A stretch of DNA of 29,002 bases from VRUE01 sp035997045 (lineage in GTDB: Bacteria > Actinomycetota > Thermoleophilia > Solirubrobacterales > 70-9): NCBI GenBank assembly GCA_035997045.1, contig DASYIY010000008.1, positions 1-29,002 on the forward strand, in the 5' to 3' direction. The position numbers and the translations under genes are program-made. This document shows positions 14,196 through 22,474 of the stretch, in pieces. Below the pieces are notes generated by a model. The model had not been told where the DNA came from, made no database searches, and worked only from the letters and a program-made list of their open reading frames with translations. Position 1 is the first letter of the stretch. Each line of letters opens with the position of its first letter.

Positions 14196-15067
14196 GCTAC
14201 CCCGATGCACCGTCGCGAGTCCGCATCCAGAATGGCTCGCTGCCCGATTCGGCGGACGCTGGGTCGAACGGCGCGGCGCGTAGAGATTTGGGACTGGAGG
14301 CGGTCTTCGACGCCCGCGACGTCTCGGTCTTCTACGGCGCCAAGAAGGCACTCAGCGGTGTCTCCATGCGCGTTCCACGCAGCCGGATCACGGCGCTGAT
14401 CGGCCCCTCCGGCTGCGGCAAGTCGACCTTCATCCGCAGCCTTAACCGGATGAACGACTCGGTGCCGGCGTTCAGGCTCGAGGGCCAGGTCCTCTACCAC
14501 GGCCACGACCTCTACGCGAGCAACGTCGATGAGGTCGAGGTGCGGCGCCGAATCGGCATGGTCTTTCAGAAGCCCAACCCGTTCCCGAAGTCGATCTACG
14601 ACAATGTCGCCTGGGCGCCGCGCAACCTCGGCTTGAAGCATGAGCTCGACGAGCGGGTTGAGCGCGCCCTGCGTGGCGCCGCGCTCTGGGACGAGGTCAA
14701 GGACCGGCTCAAGGACAGCGCCCTCGGTCTCTCCGGCGGGCAGCAGCAGCGGCTCTGCATCGCCCGCGCTATCGCGATCGAGCCCGACGTGCTGTTGCTC
14801 GACGAGCCGGCCTCAGCCCTCGATCCGATCGCCACCGCTTCGATCGAGGAGCTGATGCACAGCCTCAAAGGTCGCTTCACGATCGTCATCGTCACCCACA
14901 ACATGCAGCAGGCGGCTCGCGTTGCCGACAAGACCGCTTTCTTTGGCCTCGACGCCAGCACTGGCGAGCCGGCCGGAACCCTGATCGAGTACGCCGACAC
15001 CGAGACGATCTTCAACCGGCCGGCCGATCCGCGCACCCACGATTACGTCACCGGGCGCTTCGGCTGA
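14192..15067 (+). CDS. pstB: Phosphate ABC transporter ATP-binding protein PstB
   Basis: A 291-aa ABC ATPase. Walker A GPSGCGKST is at about 71-79, followed by the PstB-specific SLNRMND; then the Q-loop VFQKPNPFPKSIYDNVAW, signature LSGGQQQR and Walker B LLLDEPASALDP. Compared with typical PstB of about 250-260 residues it has a non-conserved N-terminal extension of about 35 residues; the ATGA overlap with pstA favours the long form. It powers phosphate import. No phoU follows, which is unusual for a complete pst operon. Confidence 0.96.
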   Translation: MSYPDAPSRVRIQNGSLPDSADAGSNGAARRDLGLEAVFDARDVSVFYGAKKALSGVSMRVPRSRITALIGPSGCGKSTFIRSLNRMNDSVPAFRLEGQVLYHGHDLYASNVDEVEVRRRIGMVFQKPNPFPKSIYDNVAWAPRNLGLKHELDERVERALRGAALWDEVKDRLKDSALGLSGGQQQRLCIARAIAIEPDVLLLDEPASALDPIATASIEELMHSLKGRFTIVIVTHNMQQAARVADKTAFFGLDASTGEPAGTLIEYADTETIFNRPADPRTHDYVTGRFG

Positions 15068-15109
15068 GGCCAAGCGCCCCGCCCGCTCAGCCGACCCCGA
15101 CCGTCTCGC

Positions 15110-15466
15110 TCAGTTGCCCAGCCAGGTGGAGAGCTCCTCGAGGGCATCGGGGACCACGTAGTAGTAGGCCCAGAGCCCGCGGCGCTCGGACCCCACGATG
15201 CCGGCCTCGCGAAGAACCTTGAGATGGTGGGAGACGGTGGGCTGGGAGAGGTCGAAGAGCGGGACCAGCTCGCAGACGCAGACCTTGCCCGCGTGCTTTC
15301 GCAGCACGTCGGCGAGCTGCATCCGGATCGGATCGCCAAGAGCCTTTGCCACCGTCGCCATGCGTTCCGCCTCGGCGCGCTCGATCTCGGGGTAGACGAC
15401 CGGCTCGCAGCAGGGCTCGCCGGCGGGGCGCTTGGTCTTTGGCGTCAGCTCCAGATCGACAGTCAT
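15110..15466 (-). CDS. arsR: ArsR-family arsenite-responsive repressor
   Basis: A 118-aa winged-helix repressor. The recognition helix reads SQPTVSHHLKVLREAGIV (74-91). C63 and C65 in VCVCELVPLF form the classical ArsR As(III) site, and an extra vicinal pair C19-C20 near the N-terminus could supply a further thiol ligand. It should bind the operator that overlaps its own promoter and shared with arsJ, and release it on arsenite or antimonite. The gene is divergent from arsJ with a 61-bp gap. The promoter is strong and the mRNA looks leaderless (TATATA, then 7 nt, then ATG). Confidence 0.94.
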   Translation of the reverse strand: MTVDLELTPKTKRPAGEPCCEPVVYPEIERAEAERMATVAKALGDPIRMQLADVLRKHAGKVCVCELVPLFDLSQPTVSHHLKVLREAGIVGSERRGLWAYYYVVPDALEELSTWLGN

Positions 15467-15473
15467 CTATTTA

Positions 15474-15503
15474 TATATATCTATTGAAATCACATTTGTC
15501 AAT
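15474..15503 (-). promoter_or_regulatory. arsR promoter with ArsR operator
   Basis: On the minus strand TTGACA (15502-15497), a 17-nt spacer and TATATA (15479-15474) form a near-consensus promoter; the start codon lies 7 nt past the -10. The imperfect palindrome ATTGA-N11-TCAAT (15483-15503) overlaps the -35 and spacer, the position expected for ArsR binding. It would also block arsJ in the other direction. Confidence 0.8.
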
Positions 15504-15527
15504 GGATAGTCTGCGCCGGGATAGCCG

Positions 15528-16808
15528 ATGAGCGAACGCGCCGGGATCAACGGCCTCGACCGGCGGGTAGACCTGCGGAACTACGCGCTGGTAACGGGCG
15601 CCTACTGGACCGAGACGCTCGCCGACGGGGCGACCCGGATGCTGGTCCTCTTCTACTTCTACGAACTGGGCTACTCCCCGTTCGCGATCGCCTCGCTGTT
15701 CATCTTCTACGAGATCTTCGGCATGGTCACGAACCTGGTCGGCGGTTGGCTTGCCGCGCGCTTTGGGCTGAGGACGACGCTCTTCCTCGGCCTCGGCACC
15801 CAGGTCCTGGCTCTGGCCATGCTCGGCTTCGCACCGCAGGAGTGGCTGGTCGTTCCCTACGTGATGGCCTCCCAGGCGATGTCGGGGATCGCCAAGGACC
15901 TGACCAAGATGAGCTCCAAGAGCGCGGTCAAGCTGGTCGTCGTCGAGGGCGACGAATCGTCTCTCTACCGCTGGGTCGCAATCCTGACCGGCTCCAAGAA
16001 CGCATTGAAGGGGGTCGGCTTCTTCCTCGGCGGGTCGATGCTGACGCTGGCCGGGTTCCAGGCCTCGATGCTGATCCTGGCCGCCGCGGTCCTCACCGTC
16101 CTCCTCCTCACCGCGTGGCTGATGCACGGGCACCTCGGCAGCCCCGATGCAGGGGCCAGGTTCAAGCACATGTTCTCCAACAACCGCGCCGTCAACGTGC
16201 TCGCTGCCGCTCGGATCTTTCTGTTCGCCTCGCGCGACGTCTGGTTCGTGGTCGGCCTGCCGGTCTATTTGGAGACCGTTCTCGGTTGGAGCTTCTGGCA
16301 GACCGGCGGCTTTCTGGCGATCTGGGTGATCGGCTATGGGGTCGTGCAGGCCGCGGCACCCGGCTTCGTTCGCCGCCGGGGCGCGGGGGAGGGTTCGGAG
16401 CCCGACGGCAGGACCGCGACCTGGCTGGCGTTCCTGTTGGCGTTGCTTCCGGCGGCGATCGCCGCGGGCCTATCGGCGGATCTCGATCCGACCCTGGCGA
16501 TCGTCAGCGGCCTGGTTGCCTTCGGGGTGGTATTCGCGATGAACTCCGTCGTTCACTCCTACCTGATCCTCGCCTACTCCGAGAGCGACAGGACAGCGAT
16601 GAACGTCGGCTTCTATTACATGGCCAACGCCGGCGGGCGATTGGCCGGCACCGTGCTGTCGGGACTGCTCTACGAGTGGAATGGGCTGGTCGCCTGCCTA
16701 TGGGCATCGGCTGCGTGTGTGGTCGTGGCCGGCCTGCTGTCGATCCTCCTGCCGGGCAAGACGCACAGCCCGACGCAGCGCGGCGAGGGGCTGGCGCTGT
16801 CGAGCTGA
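15528..16808 (+). CDS. arsJ: Organoarsenical efflux MFS permease ArsJ
   Basis: A 426-aa major facilitator with about 12 membrane helices. The ArsJ pattern is strong: LRNYALVTGAYWTETLADGATRMLVL near the start, LGYSPFAIASLFIFYEIFGMVTNLVGGWLAARFGL, then MSGIAKDLTKMSSKSAVKLVV and LTGSKNALKGVGFFLGG. ArsJ exports 1-arseno-3-phosphoglycerate, an unstable product made from arsenate by a GAPDH usually encoded beside it; no such gapdh lies in this window. Divergent arsR controls it, and the pst operon, the route by which arsenate enters, ends about 40 bp beyond arsR. The ATG at 15528 has a GGGA 6-7 nt upstream. Confidence 0.9.
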   Translation: MSERAGINGLDRRVDLRNYALVTGAYWTETLADGATRMLVLFYFYELGYSPFAIASLFIFYEIFGMVTNLVGGWLAARFGLRTTLFLGLGTQVLALAMLGFAPQEWLVVPYVMASQAMSGIAKDLTKMSSKSAVKLVVVEGDESSLYRWVAILTGSKNALKGVGFFLGGSMLTLAGFQASMLILAAAVLTVLLLTAWLMHGHLGSPDAGARFKHMFSNNRAVNVLAAARIFLFASRDVWFVVGLPVYLETVLGWSFWQTGGFLAIWVIGYGVVQAAAPGFVRRRGAGEGSEPDGRTATWLAFLLALLPAAIAAGLSADLDPTLAIVSGLVAFGVVFAMNSVVHSYLILAYSESDRTAMNVGFYYMANAGGRLAGTVLSGLLYEWNGLVACLWASAACVVVAGLLSILLPGKTHSPTQRGEGLALSS

Positions 16809-16817
16809 GCCGGCGGT

Positions 16818-16849
16818 TGCCTAGCGACGCAGGATCGCGTCGCTAGGCA
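16818..16849. terminator. Hairpin between convergent arsJ and zinc-ribbon gene
   Basis: Perfect 13-bp arms TGCCTAGCGACGC (16818-16830) and GCGTCGCTAGGCA (16837-16849) with a 6-nt loop. It begins 10 nt past the arsJ stop and includes the last codons and TAG stop of the convergent gene. There is no T-tract on either side, so it may be a two-way terminator of the T-less kind common in high-GC genomes. Confidence 0.6.
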
Positions 16850-17240
16850 CCTGCTTGAGCAGCGAGTTGCCGCACTGCCAGCAGAACGTTGCGCCGGTGC
16901 TGTGCGGAGCGCCGCAGGTGCCGCATGAGCCTGCGGTTCCGGTCTGCTCCATGCGCACGATCCGTTCGACCTCGCCGAGCTCGGCATCGGCGTCCTGCAG
17001 GGCCACGGCGCGTTTGACCAACACCTCGACCTCGATCCGGTTGCGGACCGCCATCTCGTAGACGAGCCCGCCCAGGTCCCACTGCAACTCCGCGACGCGG
17101 GCGACCAGCTGGTCGCGACGACGTTCGAGGTCGACGGTCAGCTCCGGCTCGAGCCCGGTGCTCGGGACAGGGGTTTTCTTCGCGGTGGCCGTCGAGGCGC
17201 CGTTTGCGCTCGCGCGCTGGGATCTCTTCAGAAGTTTCAT
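16821..17240 (-). CDS. Coiled-coil zinc-ribbon protein
   Basis: A 139-aa protein of unknown function. A basic, Ala-rich N-terminus precedes a long helix, probably coiled coil (about 35-98, ERRRDQLVARVAELQWDLGG...), and a C-terminal zinc ribbon with C106, C109, C120 and C123 (CGTCGAPHSTGATFCWQCG). There is no signal peptide or membrane helix. The open frame extends 13 codons upstream, but the ATG at 17240 overlaps the stop of the preceding zinc-ribbon gene (ATGA), which makes it the likely start and the two genes a translationally coupled pair. Confidence 0.75.
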   Translation of the reverse strand: MKLLKRSQRASANGASTATAKKTPVPSTGLEPELTVDLERRRDQLVARVAELQWDLGGLVYEMAVRNRIEVEVLVKRAVALQDADAELGEVERIVRMEQTGTAGSCGTCGAPHSTGATFCWQCGNSLLKQVPSDAILRR

Positions 17241-17902
17241 TCGCCGAAGTATTCGCCGGTGAATTCGCCGCCTTTGCAACCGGCGGTGCCAGCAGGACAG
17301 CTACTCCCGGGTTCGACCGTCGCCGGCGGCAATTTGACCCCGGCGCTCGGCTTAAGGACTTCTTCGGCGCCTTTTTGTGTCTCGGCTTCCTTCTTCAGTG
17401 CGGTCGGATTCGACTTCTTGGACTTGGCTTTTGCCGCACCGCTGCCGCTGCTCGCTTTGCCGCTCGAGGCCGTCGCGGTTTCCGCTCCGCCCCCGGCCGG
17501 CACCTTGATGATCTGCGCGGCGGCCGGGGTGGCGGTGGTGGAGTTGTTGCCCGAGCGCCCGATCAGCACCCCGACGCCCATCGCCAGGATCAGGGTGCCG
17601 ACGCCGGCGATCAGGGCGGCGTTGGCAGAGACCCCCCGCCGCGTGGGCTTGACCGGCGGCGTTGCCGCAGTCGATTTCGTCTGCTTCATCGCGTCCATGA
17701 AGGTGACGGCGTTCATGAAGGGCAGGCGCGGCTCGCCGCAGCGCTGACCGCAGTGCAGGCAGTAGCGCTGGTCTGCCGCGACGCTGGTGCCGCAGGAAGG
17801 GCATTGCTCTCCGGTCGCTGTCACCAGCGAGTGGTGCACCTCCGTCGTCGAACTGGCCCCGTTCGGAACCGCTGGTGCGTTGAGGGCGTCGGTCTGCTCC
17901 AT
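17237..17902 (-). CDS. Zinc-ribbon single-TM envelope protein
   Basis: A 221-aa protein I cannot assign to a named function. It has an N-terminal zinc ribbon (C34, C37, C48, C51; CPSCGTSVAADQRYCLHCG), one membrane helix (about 94-115, ALIAGVGTLILAMGVGVLIG) and an extracytoplasmic Ala/Lys/Ser-rich tail that ends with two further cysteines in SSCPAGTAGCKGG. The ribbon would be in the cytoplasm and the tail outside. The ribbon closely resembles that of the divergent phosphoesterase-like protein at 17992, suggesting a shared partner or common origin. Confidence 0.75.
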   Translation of the reverse strand: MEQTDALNAPAVPNGASSTTEVHHSLVTATGEQCPSCGTSVAADQRYCLHCGQRCGEPRLPFMNAVTFMDAMKQTKSTAATPPVKPTRRGVSANAALIAGVGTLILAMGVGVLIGRSGNNSTTATPAAAQIIKVPAGGGAETATASSGKASSGSGAAKAKSKKSNPTALKKEAETQKGAEEVLKPSAGVKLPPATVEPGSSCPAGTAGCKGGEFTGEYFGE

Positions 17903-17991
17903 CTCTGTGCAGGCATCGTCATTGCCGCCACCCGTCTAAATGTTTCCGTGTTGTAAAGAACCGGAACTGTGTAAGGCCGGTCTTCACATCC

Positions 17992-19752
17992 GTGTCACAT
18001 TTGGCCCGCCGCGCGACGCGAAACTCCACTGCGGTGGCGATCTCCAATAACGGCGAGGGTCCCGGCGGGGGCCGGGCTTCGAGTTGCTCGAGTTGCGGTA
18101 CACACCTGGCGCCGAGCCAGCGCTACTGCCTGGAGTGCGGCGAGCGGCGGGGCCCGTTGCCCGAGGGTGTGGCGAAATGGCTCTCGATCGTGCCTCCGGG
18201 CGCCGCGGAGGAGGCCGGCGGACATTCCGGCCCTGACGACTCCGCTCTAGACGACTCCGCACCCAGCCGCTACATGCCCGAGCCGCGCACCGCCGCCGTC
18301 GCGGTGATGTGCCTGCTTGCCTTCGGCGTTCTTCTGGGCGGGCTCACCGGACCCGCTGCCCAGAGCGCCGGCATCGCGCCGATCGTCCTTTACACCAGCG
18401 CGGAAGCCCCGCCAGCGCCCAGCCCACCGCCGGTCGAAACGGCAGCGGTACCGGTGGAAGCGCCGGCAGCGGTCGCATCGGCGGCTCCAGAAGCCGCCCT
18501 GCCGGCGGCTCCCGCACCCGCCGAAGCCGCCCCGCCCCCGGCGCCGAAACCAAAAGCGCCACTGGAACTCCCCGAAGAACTGGCCCTGCCGCCGATCCAG
18601 CACGTCTTCCTGATCGTGCTCGGCGACAGCGGCTTCGAAAGCGCCTTCGGCGAAGCCTCGCCGGCTCCGTACCTGGCGAAAACCCTGCGCGCCAACGGCG
18701 AGCTGCTCTCCAACTACTACGCGGTCACGCAGGGCGACCTGGCAAACGAGATCGCCCTGATCAGCGGCCAGGGCCCGACCGCCGAAACAGCGGTTAATTG
18801 CCCCAATTACGCAGACATCTCCCCGGGCACTGTTGCCGGCGGCGAACAGGTGACAGGCACCGGCTGCGTCTACCCCGCCGCGACCCAAACCCTGCCCGGC
18901 CAGCTGGCGGCGGGGGGCAAGAAATGGAAGGCCTACCTCGAGGGCGTCGGCAACGCCACCGCGCAGCCGACCGCCTGTCCGCACCCGGTGCTCGGCAGCG
19001 CCGACGCAAACCAGGCGCCGCTACCAGGCAACCCCTATGAGACCTGGCGCAACCCCTTCGTCTACTTCCACTCATTGATCGACGGTGCCGAATGCGGCGA
19101 AAACGACGTCGGCCTCGAACAGCTTGCAACCGATCTGCACGCAAAAGGTGGGACCCCGGCCTTCTCCTACATCGTCCCCAATGCCTGCCACGACGGTAGT
19201 GAAGCAGCCTGCGAACCGGGTCAGCCCGTCGGCCTGGCGGCCGCCGAACCGTTCCTGCAGACGGTGGTGCCCGAGATCGAAGCTTCCACCGCATACAAAA
19301 AAGAAGGCGGCCTGATCGCGATCACCTTCGCCCAGGCAGCGCACACGGAAACAAGTACGGATTCGGGCGCCTGCTGCGGCACGCCCGAATATCCGAACCT
19401 GCCGCCGGCAACGGCTCCAACCTCGACCCCGCCTGCGACCGGACCGGTCAAACCGAGTGGCGGCGGTGGCCGGGTGGGCATGCTGCTGATCTCGCTCTAC
19501 GTCGAGCCCGGCAGCGCCAACGAAACGGGTTACTACAACCACTTCTCGCTACTGCTCAGCATCGAGGAACTCTTCGGCTTGCCGCCGCTCGGCTACGCGG
19601 CCGAACCGGCGCTCACGGCATTCGACAGCACCGTGTTCAATGCCAGCCCCGCCGGACAGGGGGAAAAGAGCACCCCCACCTCGAAGGCGGGCCCGGCTTT
19701 CGGATCCTCCGCTCCTAGGTCTTCTCTGGCTCGGGCAGCGACGCCTCGCTGA
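17992..19752 (+). CDS. Zinc-ribbon, membrane-anchored pseudo-phosphoesterase
   Basis: A 586-aa protein with four parts: zinc ribbon (C32, C35, C46, C49), one membrane helix (about 99-119), a Pro/Ala-rich linker (about 135-200) and an outside domain of the phosphoesterase/AcpA-phospholipase C family (about 202-545). The fold is recognisable from IQHVFLIVLGDSGFESAFG, PYLAKTLRANGELLSNYYAVTQGDLANEIALISGQGPT and the late YYNHFSLLLSIEELFGLPPLGYA. The ligand motifs are lost: ENHSF is GDSGF, the Ser nucleophile region is QGDLANE, and the late twDE is TFAQ. Phosphoesterase activity is therefore unlikely. The start could be GTG 17992 or GTG 18034. The last 38 bp overlap the convergent MMPL gene. Confidence 0.82.
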   Translation: MSHLARRATRNSTAVAISNNGEGPGGGRASSCSSCGTHLAPSQRYCLECGERRGPLPEGVAKWLSIVPPGAAEEAGGHSGPDDSALDDSAPSRYMPEPRTAAVAVMCLLAFGVLLGGLTGPAAQSAGIAPIVLYTSAEAPPAPSPPPVETAAVPVEAPAAVASAAPEAALPAAPAPAEAAPPPAPKPKAPLELPEELALPPIQHVFLIVLGDSGFESAFGEASPAPYLAKTLRANGELLSNYYAVTQGDLANEIALISGQGPTAETAVNCPNYADISPGTVAGGEQVTGTGCVYPAATQTLPGQLAAGGKKWKAYLEGVGNATAQPTACPHPVLGSADANQAPLPGNPYETWRNPFVYFHSLIDGAECGENDVGLEQLATDLHAKGGTPAFSYIVPNACHDGSEAACEPGQPVGLAAAEPFLQTVVPEIEASTAYKKEGGLIAITFAQAAHTETSTDSGACCGTPEYPNLPPATAPTSTPPATGPVKPSGGGGRVGMLLISLYVEPGSANETGYYNHFSLLLSIEELFGLPPLGYAAEPALTAFDSTVFNASPAGQGEKSTPTSKAGPAFGSSAPRSSLARAATPR

Positions 19753-21853
19753 TCCCGAACCGTTCGTGCAGTTTCCGCAGTGGCCTCGGCGCCCACCAGT
19801 TCCATTTGCCGAGTAGCTCCATCAGTGAGGGGACGAGGAGGGCGCGGACGATGCTGGCGTCGATCAGGACCGCGAGGGCGGTGCCGATGCCGTTCTCCTT
19901 GATGAAGATGATCTGGGAGGTGGCGAAGGCGAACATCGCGACGGCGAAGAGCAGGGCGGCGGCGGTGACGATGCGGCCGGTCCGCTCGAGGCCGATCGCC
20001 ACGCACTCCGAATCCGAGGCGCCGTTGTCGCGCGCCTCCTTGATCCGCGAGAGCAGGAAGACGGCGTAGTCGGTGGAGAGGCCGAAGGCGACGGCGAAGA
20101 GCAGGATCGGCATCGTCTGCTCGATCGCCCCGGGGCTGGTGTAGTTGAGGAAGCCCTCGAAGCGGCCGTCCTGGAAGATCAGCACTAGCAGGCCGAAGAC
20201 GGCGCTGAGGTTGAGGAAGTTCATCAGCAGCGACTTGATCGGCAGGATCACCGAGCCGGTCATCAGGAAGAGGATCGTCAGCGTCGCGACGACGATGATC
20301 GCGAGCACGATCGGCAGATGGCTGGTGAGGCTGCTCTGCAGATCGATGAAGTCGGCCGTGGCGCCGCCGACCAATGCCGTCGTCCCGGGCGGCGGTTGCA
20401 GGTCGCGGATCCGCTTCACCGTTACCTGGCTGGCGGTGGAGACGAAGGGGTGGGCCGAGACCACCTGCAGCGCCGTCACGTCCCCCTTGAGGCGTTGTGG
20501 CGGGTTGACTTCGGCGACGCCCGGCACTCTTCGCACCTGCGCCGCGAACCGCGTCGTTGCCCTTGGCCCGCCGCCTTCGACGTCGATCCAGATCGGCGTT
20601 TCGCGGTAGGGCGGGAATTCGCTGCTGACCGCATCGTAGGCCTGGCGCGCGCTGGCTGAGGCCGGCAGCACGGTCGGGTCGACGGTGTCGAACTTGATGT
20701 TGAAGAAGGGGATGCCCATGACGATCAGCAGGGCGGCGCTGATCGTCGCCACCGGCACCGGCCGGCGCATGACAAAGCGCGAGAGGCGATACCAGAAGCC
20801 ACTCTCGTCGGGTCGCGTGTCGGCCTCGGCGCGGCGCTGCAGGAAGCGCGGCGAGAGCGAGTTGACGCGGGTGCCGAGCAGGGTCAGTACCGCGGGCAGC
20901 ACCGTGAGCGAGATCAACGCCGCGAACAGCGCCACCAGGGCCCCGCCGAGACCCATCGAGTAAAGGAAGCGCTGCGGGAAGACGAGCAGCGAGGCGAGCG
21001 CCGCGCTGACCGTCAGCGAGGAGAAGAAGACCGTGCGCCCGGCCGTCGCCAGCACGCGCCGCATCGCCGCCAGCCCCGGTCCGTCCTTGGCGATCTCCTC
21101 GCGATAACGCGAGACGACGAAGAGGCTGTAGTCGATCGCCAGGCCGAGGCCGAGCGCCGTGGTCAGGTTGAGGGCGAAGATCGAGATCGAGCCGACCTCG
21201 CTGGCGATGCGCAGGATGAGGAAGGTGCCGACGATCGCCAGGCCACCGATCATCAGCGGCAGCACCGAGGCGACAAGGCTGCGGAAGAAGAGGAAGGAGA
21301 GCAGGAAGAGCAGGGGGAAGGCGAGCATCTCTGCCATCCGCAGGTCCTTCTCGACCTGATCGTTGACCTGCTCCTGGGCGACCGCGGCGCCGCCGACGAC
21401 GACGCCGGGCTGACTGGAGAGCTGGTCGGCGATGTCAGCGCCCGTTTCCTGCCACTTCTTGTCGTCAAAGGTGTTGAGCGTGACCGCGAAGTAGGTCGAG
21501 CGCCCATCTTTGGAGACGAAGACGGGGGAGTGGGTGTCGTAGTAGCCGGTGACCGAGTGGACGTCGGGGCGCCTGCGCACGAGGCGCTCGAGCGCCTCGA
21601 CCCGCGCTCGCGTCGTGGGCGCGGAGACCGGGGCGTCCTTGACGATCGCCAGCACGGCCGGGATTCGCAGCCCGGCGTCGTGCAGCCGTTCCCTCGATTC
21701 GACCGTCTCGGTCGCCGGGTCGTCGGCGCCGTAGGGGTCGAGACGGCTGGCGACACCGCCGCCGAGCGCGCCGGCGATGAGGAAGAAGAGGATCGCGAGA
21801 AGGCCGACCCGGCGGGCGTTGCCGTCGGCGAGGCGGGCGAGGGCGTCGAACAT
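19715..21853 (-). CDS. MMPL-family RND transporter
   Basis: A 712-aa exporter with about 12 membrane helices in two RND-like halves, each starting with one helix and a large outside domain (about 40-190 and 405-530). MMPL features include the GLGLAIDYSLFVVSRYREE motif in the first half and its counterpart FGLSTDYAVFLLSRIKEARDNG in the second; the Asp in each sits in the proton relay. Relatives move lipids or hydrophobic compounds using the proton gradient. The ATG at 21853 shares one base with the TGA of padR (TGATG). The much longer open frame to 22159 is a shadow of padR. Regulation by PadR is the likely link. Confidence 0.93.
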   Translation of the reverse strand: MFDALARLADGNARRVGLLAILFFLIAGALGGGVASRLDPYGADDPATETVESRERLHDAGLRIPAVLAIVKDAPVSAPTTRARVEALERLVRRRPDVHSVTGYYDTHSPVFVSKDGRSTYFAVTLNTFDDKKWQETGADIADQLSSQPGVVVGGAAVAQEQVNDQVEKDLRMAEMLAFPLLFLLSFLFFRSLVASVLPLMIGGLAIVGTFLILRIASEVGSISIFALNLTTALGLGLAIDYSLFVVSRYREEIAKDGPGLAAMRRVLATAGRTVFFSSLTVSAALASLLVFPQRFLYSMGLGGALVALFAALISLTVLPAVLTLLGTRVNSLSPRFLQRRAEADTRPDESGFWYRLSRFVMRRPVPVATISAALLIVMGIPFFNIKFDTVDPTVLPASASARQAYDAVSSEFPPYRETPIWIDVEGGGPRATTRFAAQVRRVPGVAEVNPPQRLKGDVTALQVVSAHPFVSTASQVTVKRIRDLQPPPGTTALVGGATADFIDLQSSLTSHLPIVLAIIVVATLTILFLMTGSVILPIKSLLMNFLNLSAVFGLLVLIFQDGRFEGFLNYTSPGAIEQTMPILLFAVAFGLSTDYAVFLLSRIKEARDNGASDSECVAIGLERTGRIVTAAALLFAVAMFAFATSQIIFIKENGIGTALAVLIDASIVRALLVPSLMELLGKWNWWAPRPLRKLHERFGISEASLPEPEKT

Positions 21854-22407
21854 CAGCTGCTCCTTTCGCGGGGAGCGGGGTCGAGGAGGCGGGCCTCCAT
21901 CCGCTCGCACCAGTCTGCAAACCACTCGTTGAACTCGACCCCGCCCTGCAGCACGATCAGCGGGTAGGGGTCTTCCTGCTCCAGCTTTTCCTCCGCGCCG
22001 GGTTCCATCGCGCGCAGTCGCGCGGCGATGCCCTGGCGATACTCGCGCATCGAGCGCAGTGTCTCGGTGGCCTGCTCGGGAGGCAGCACCCCCGCGAAGA
22101 ACAGTTTCAGCAGCCCTTCTTCGCGCATCTCGACGGTCTGCGGCGGTTCGCGCAGCCAATCCTTCAGCTCGCGTTCGCCGTCCTCGGTGATCGCGTAGAC
22201 GGTTCGCTTGCGCTCGCCTCGCGGCACGTCGCTGCCCTCGACCAGGCCGGCCTCCGAGAGCCGTTTCAGCTCCGGATAGATCTGCCCGTAGCTCGCCGCC
22301 CAGAAGAACCGTGTCGTGTCGTCGACCAGGGCCTTGATCTCATAGCCGGAGCGCGGCTCGCGGCTGACCATGCCGAGGATTACGTAGGCGGTCGGGCTCA
22401 GCTCCAT
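21853..22407 (-). CDS. PadR-family transcriptional regulator
   Basis: A 184-aa regulator with the PadR winged helix (LSPTAYVILGMVSREPRSGYEIKAL, 3-27, then FWAASYGQIYPELKRLSEAGLV and a RTVYAITEDGERELKDWL wing) and a C-terminal helical dimerisation domain (about 95-175) of the AphA/Vir type. Such proteins repress transporter operons until they bind an aromatic or hydrophobic ligand. The downstream MMPL gene overlaps it by 1 nt, so it very likely controls its own operon. An AT-rich palindrome covers the promoter. Confidence 0.92.
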   Translation of the reverse strand: MELSPTAYVILGMVSREPRSGYEIKALVDDTTRFFWAASYGQIYPELKRLSEAGLVEGSDVPRGERKRTVYAITEDGERELKDWLREPPQTVEMREEGLLKLFFAGVLPPEQATETLRSMREYRQGIAARLRAMEPGAEEKLEQEDPYPLIVLQGGVEFNEWFADWCERMEARLLDPAPRERSS

Positions 22408-22415
22408 CGGCGAGC

Positions 22416-22435
22416 AATATATCGCTTAGATATAT
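22416..22435 (-). promoter_or_regulatory. PadR operator and -10 of the padR-MMPL operon
   Basis: ATATATC (22417-22423), 5-nt spacer, GATATAT (22429-22435) form a perfect 7-bp palindrome. On the minus strand its start-proximal arm contains TATATT (22421-22416), which lies 8 nt before the ATG at 22407 and would serve as the -10 of a leaderless mRNA. The overlap suggests autorepression. Confidence 0.6.
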
Positions 22436-22460
22436 CAGTAAGTGTGATCCCGCTCACATG

Positions 22461-22466
22461 TAGTCT
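22461..22466 (+). promoter_or_regulatory. -10 element of the small gene at 22475
   Basis: TAGTCT ends 8 nt before the ATG at 22475. An AGGGG lies only 1-4 nt from the ATG, too close to be a normal ribosome binding site. Confidence 0.35.
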
Positions 22467-22474
22467 GCAGGGGC

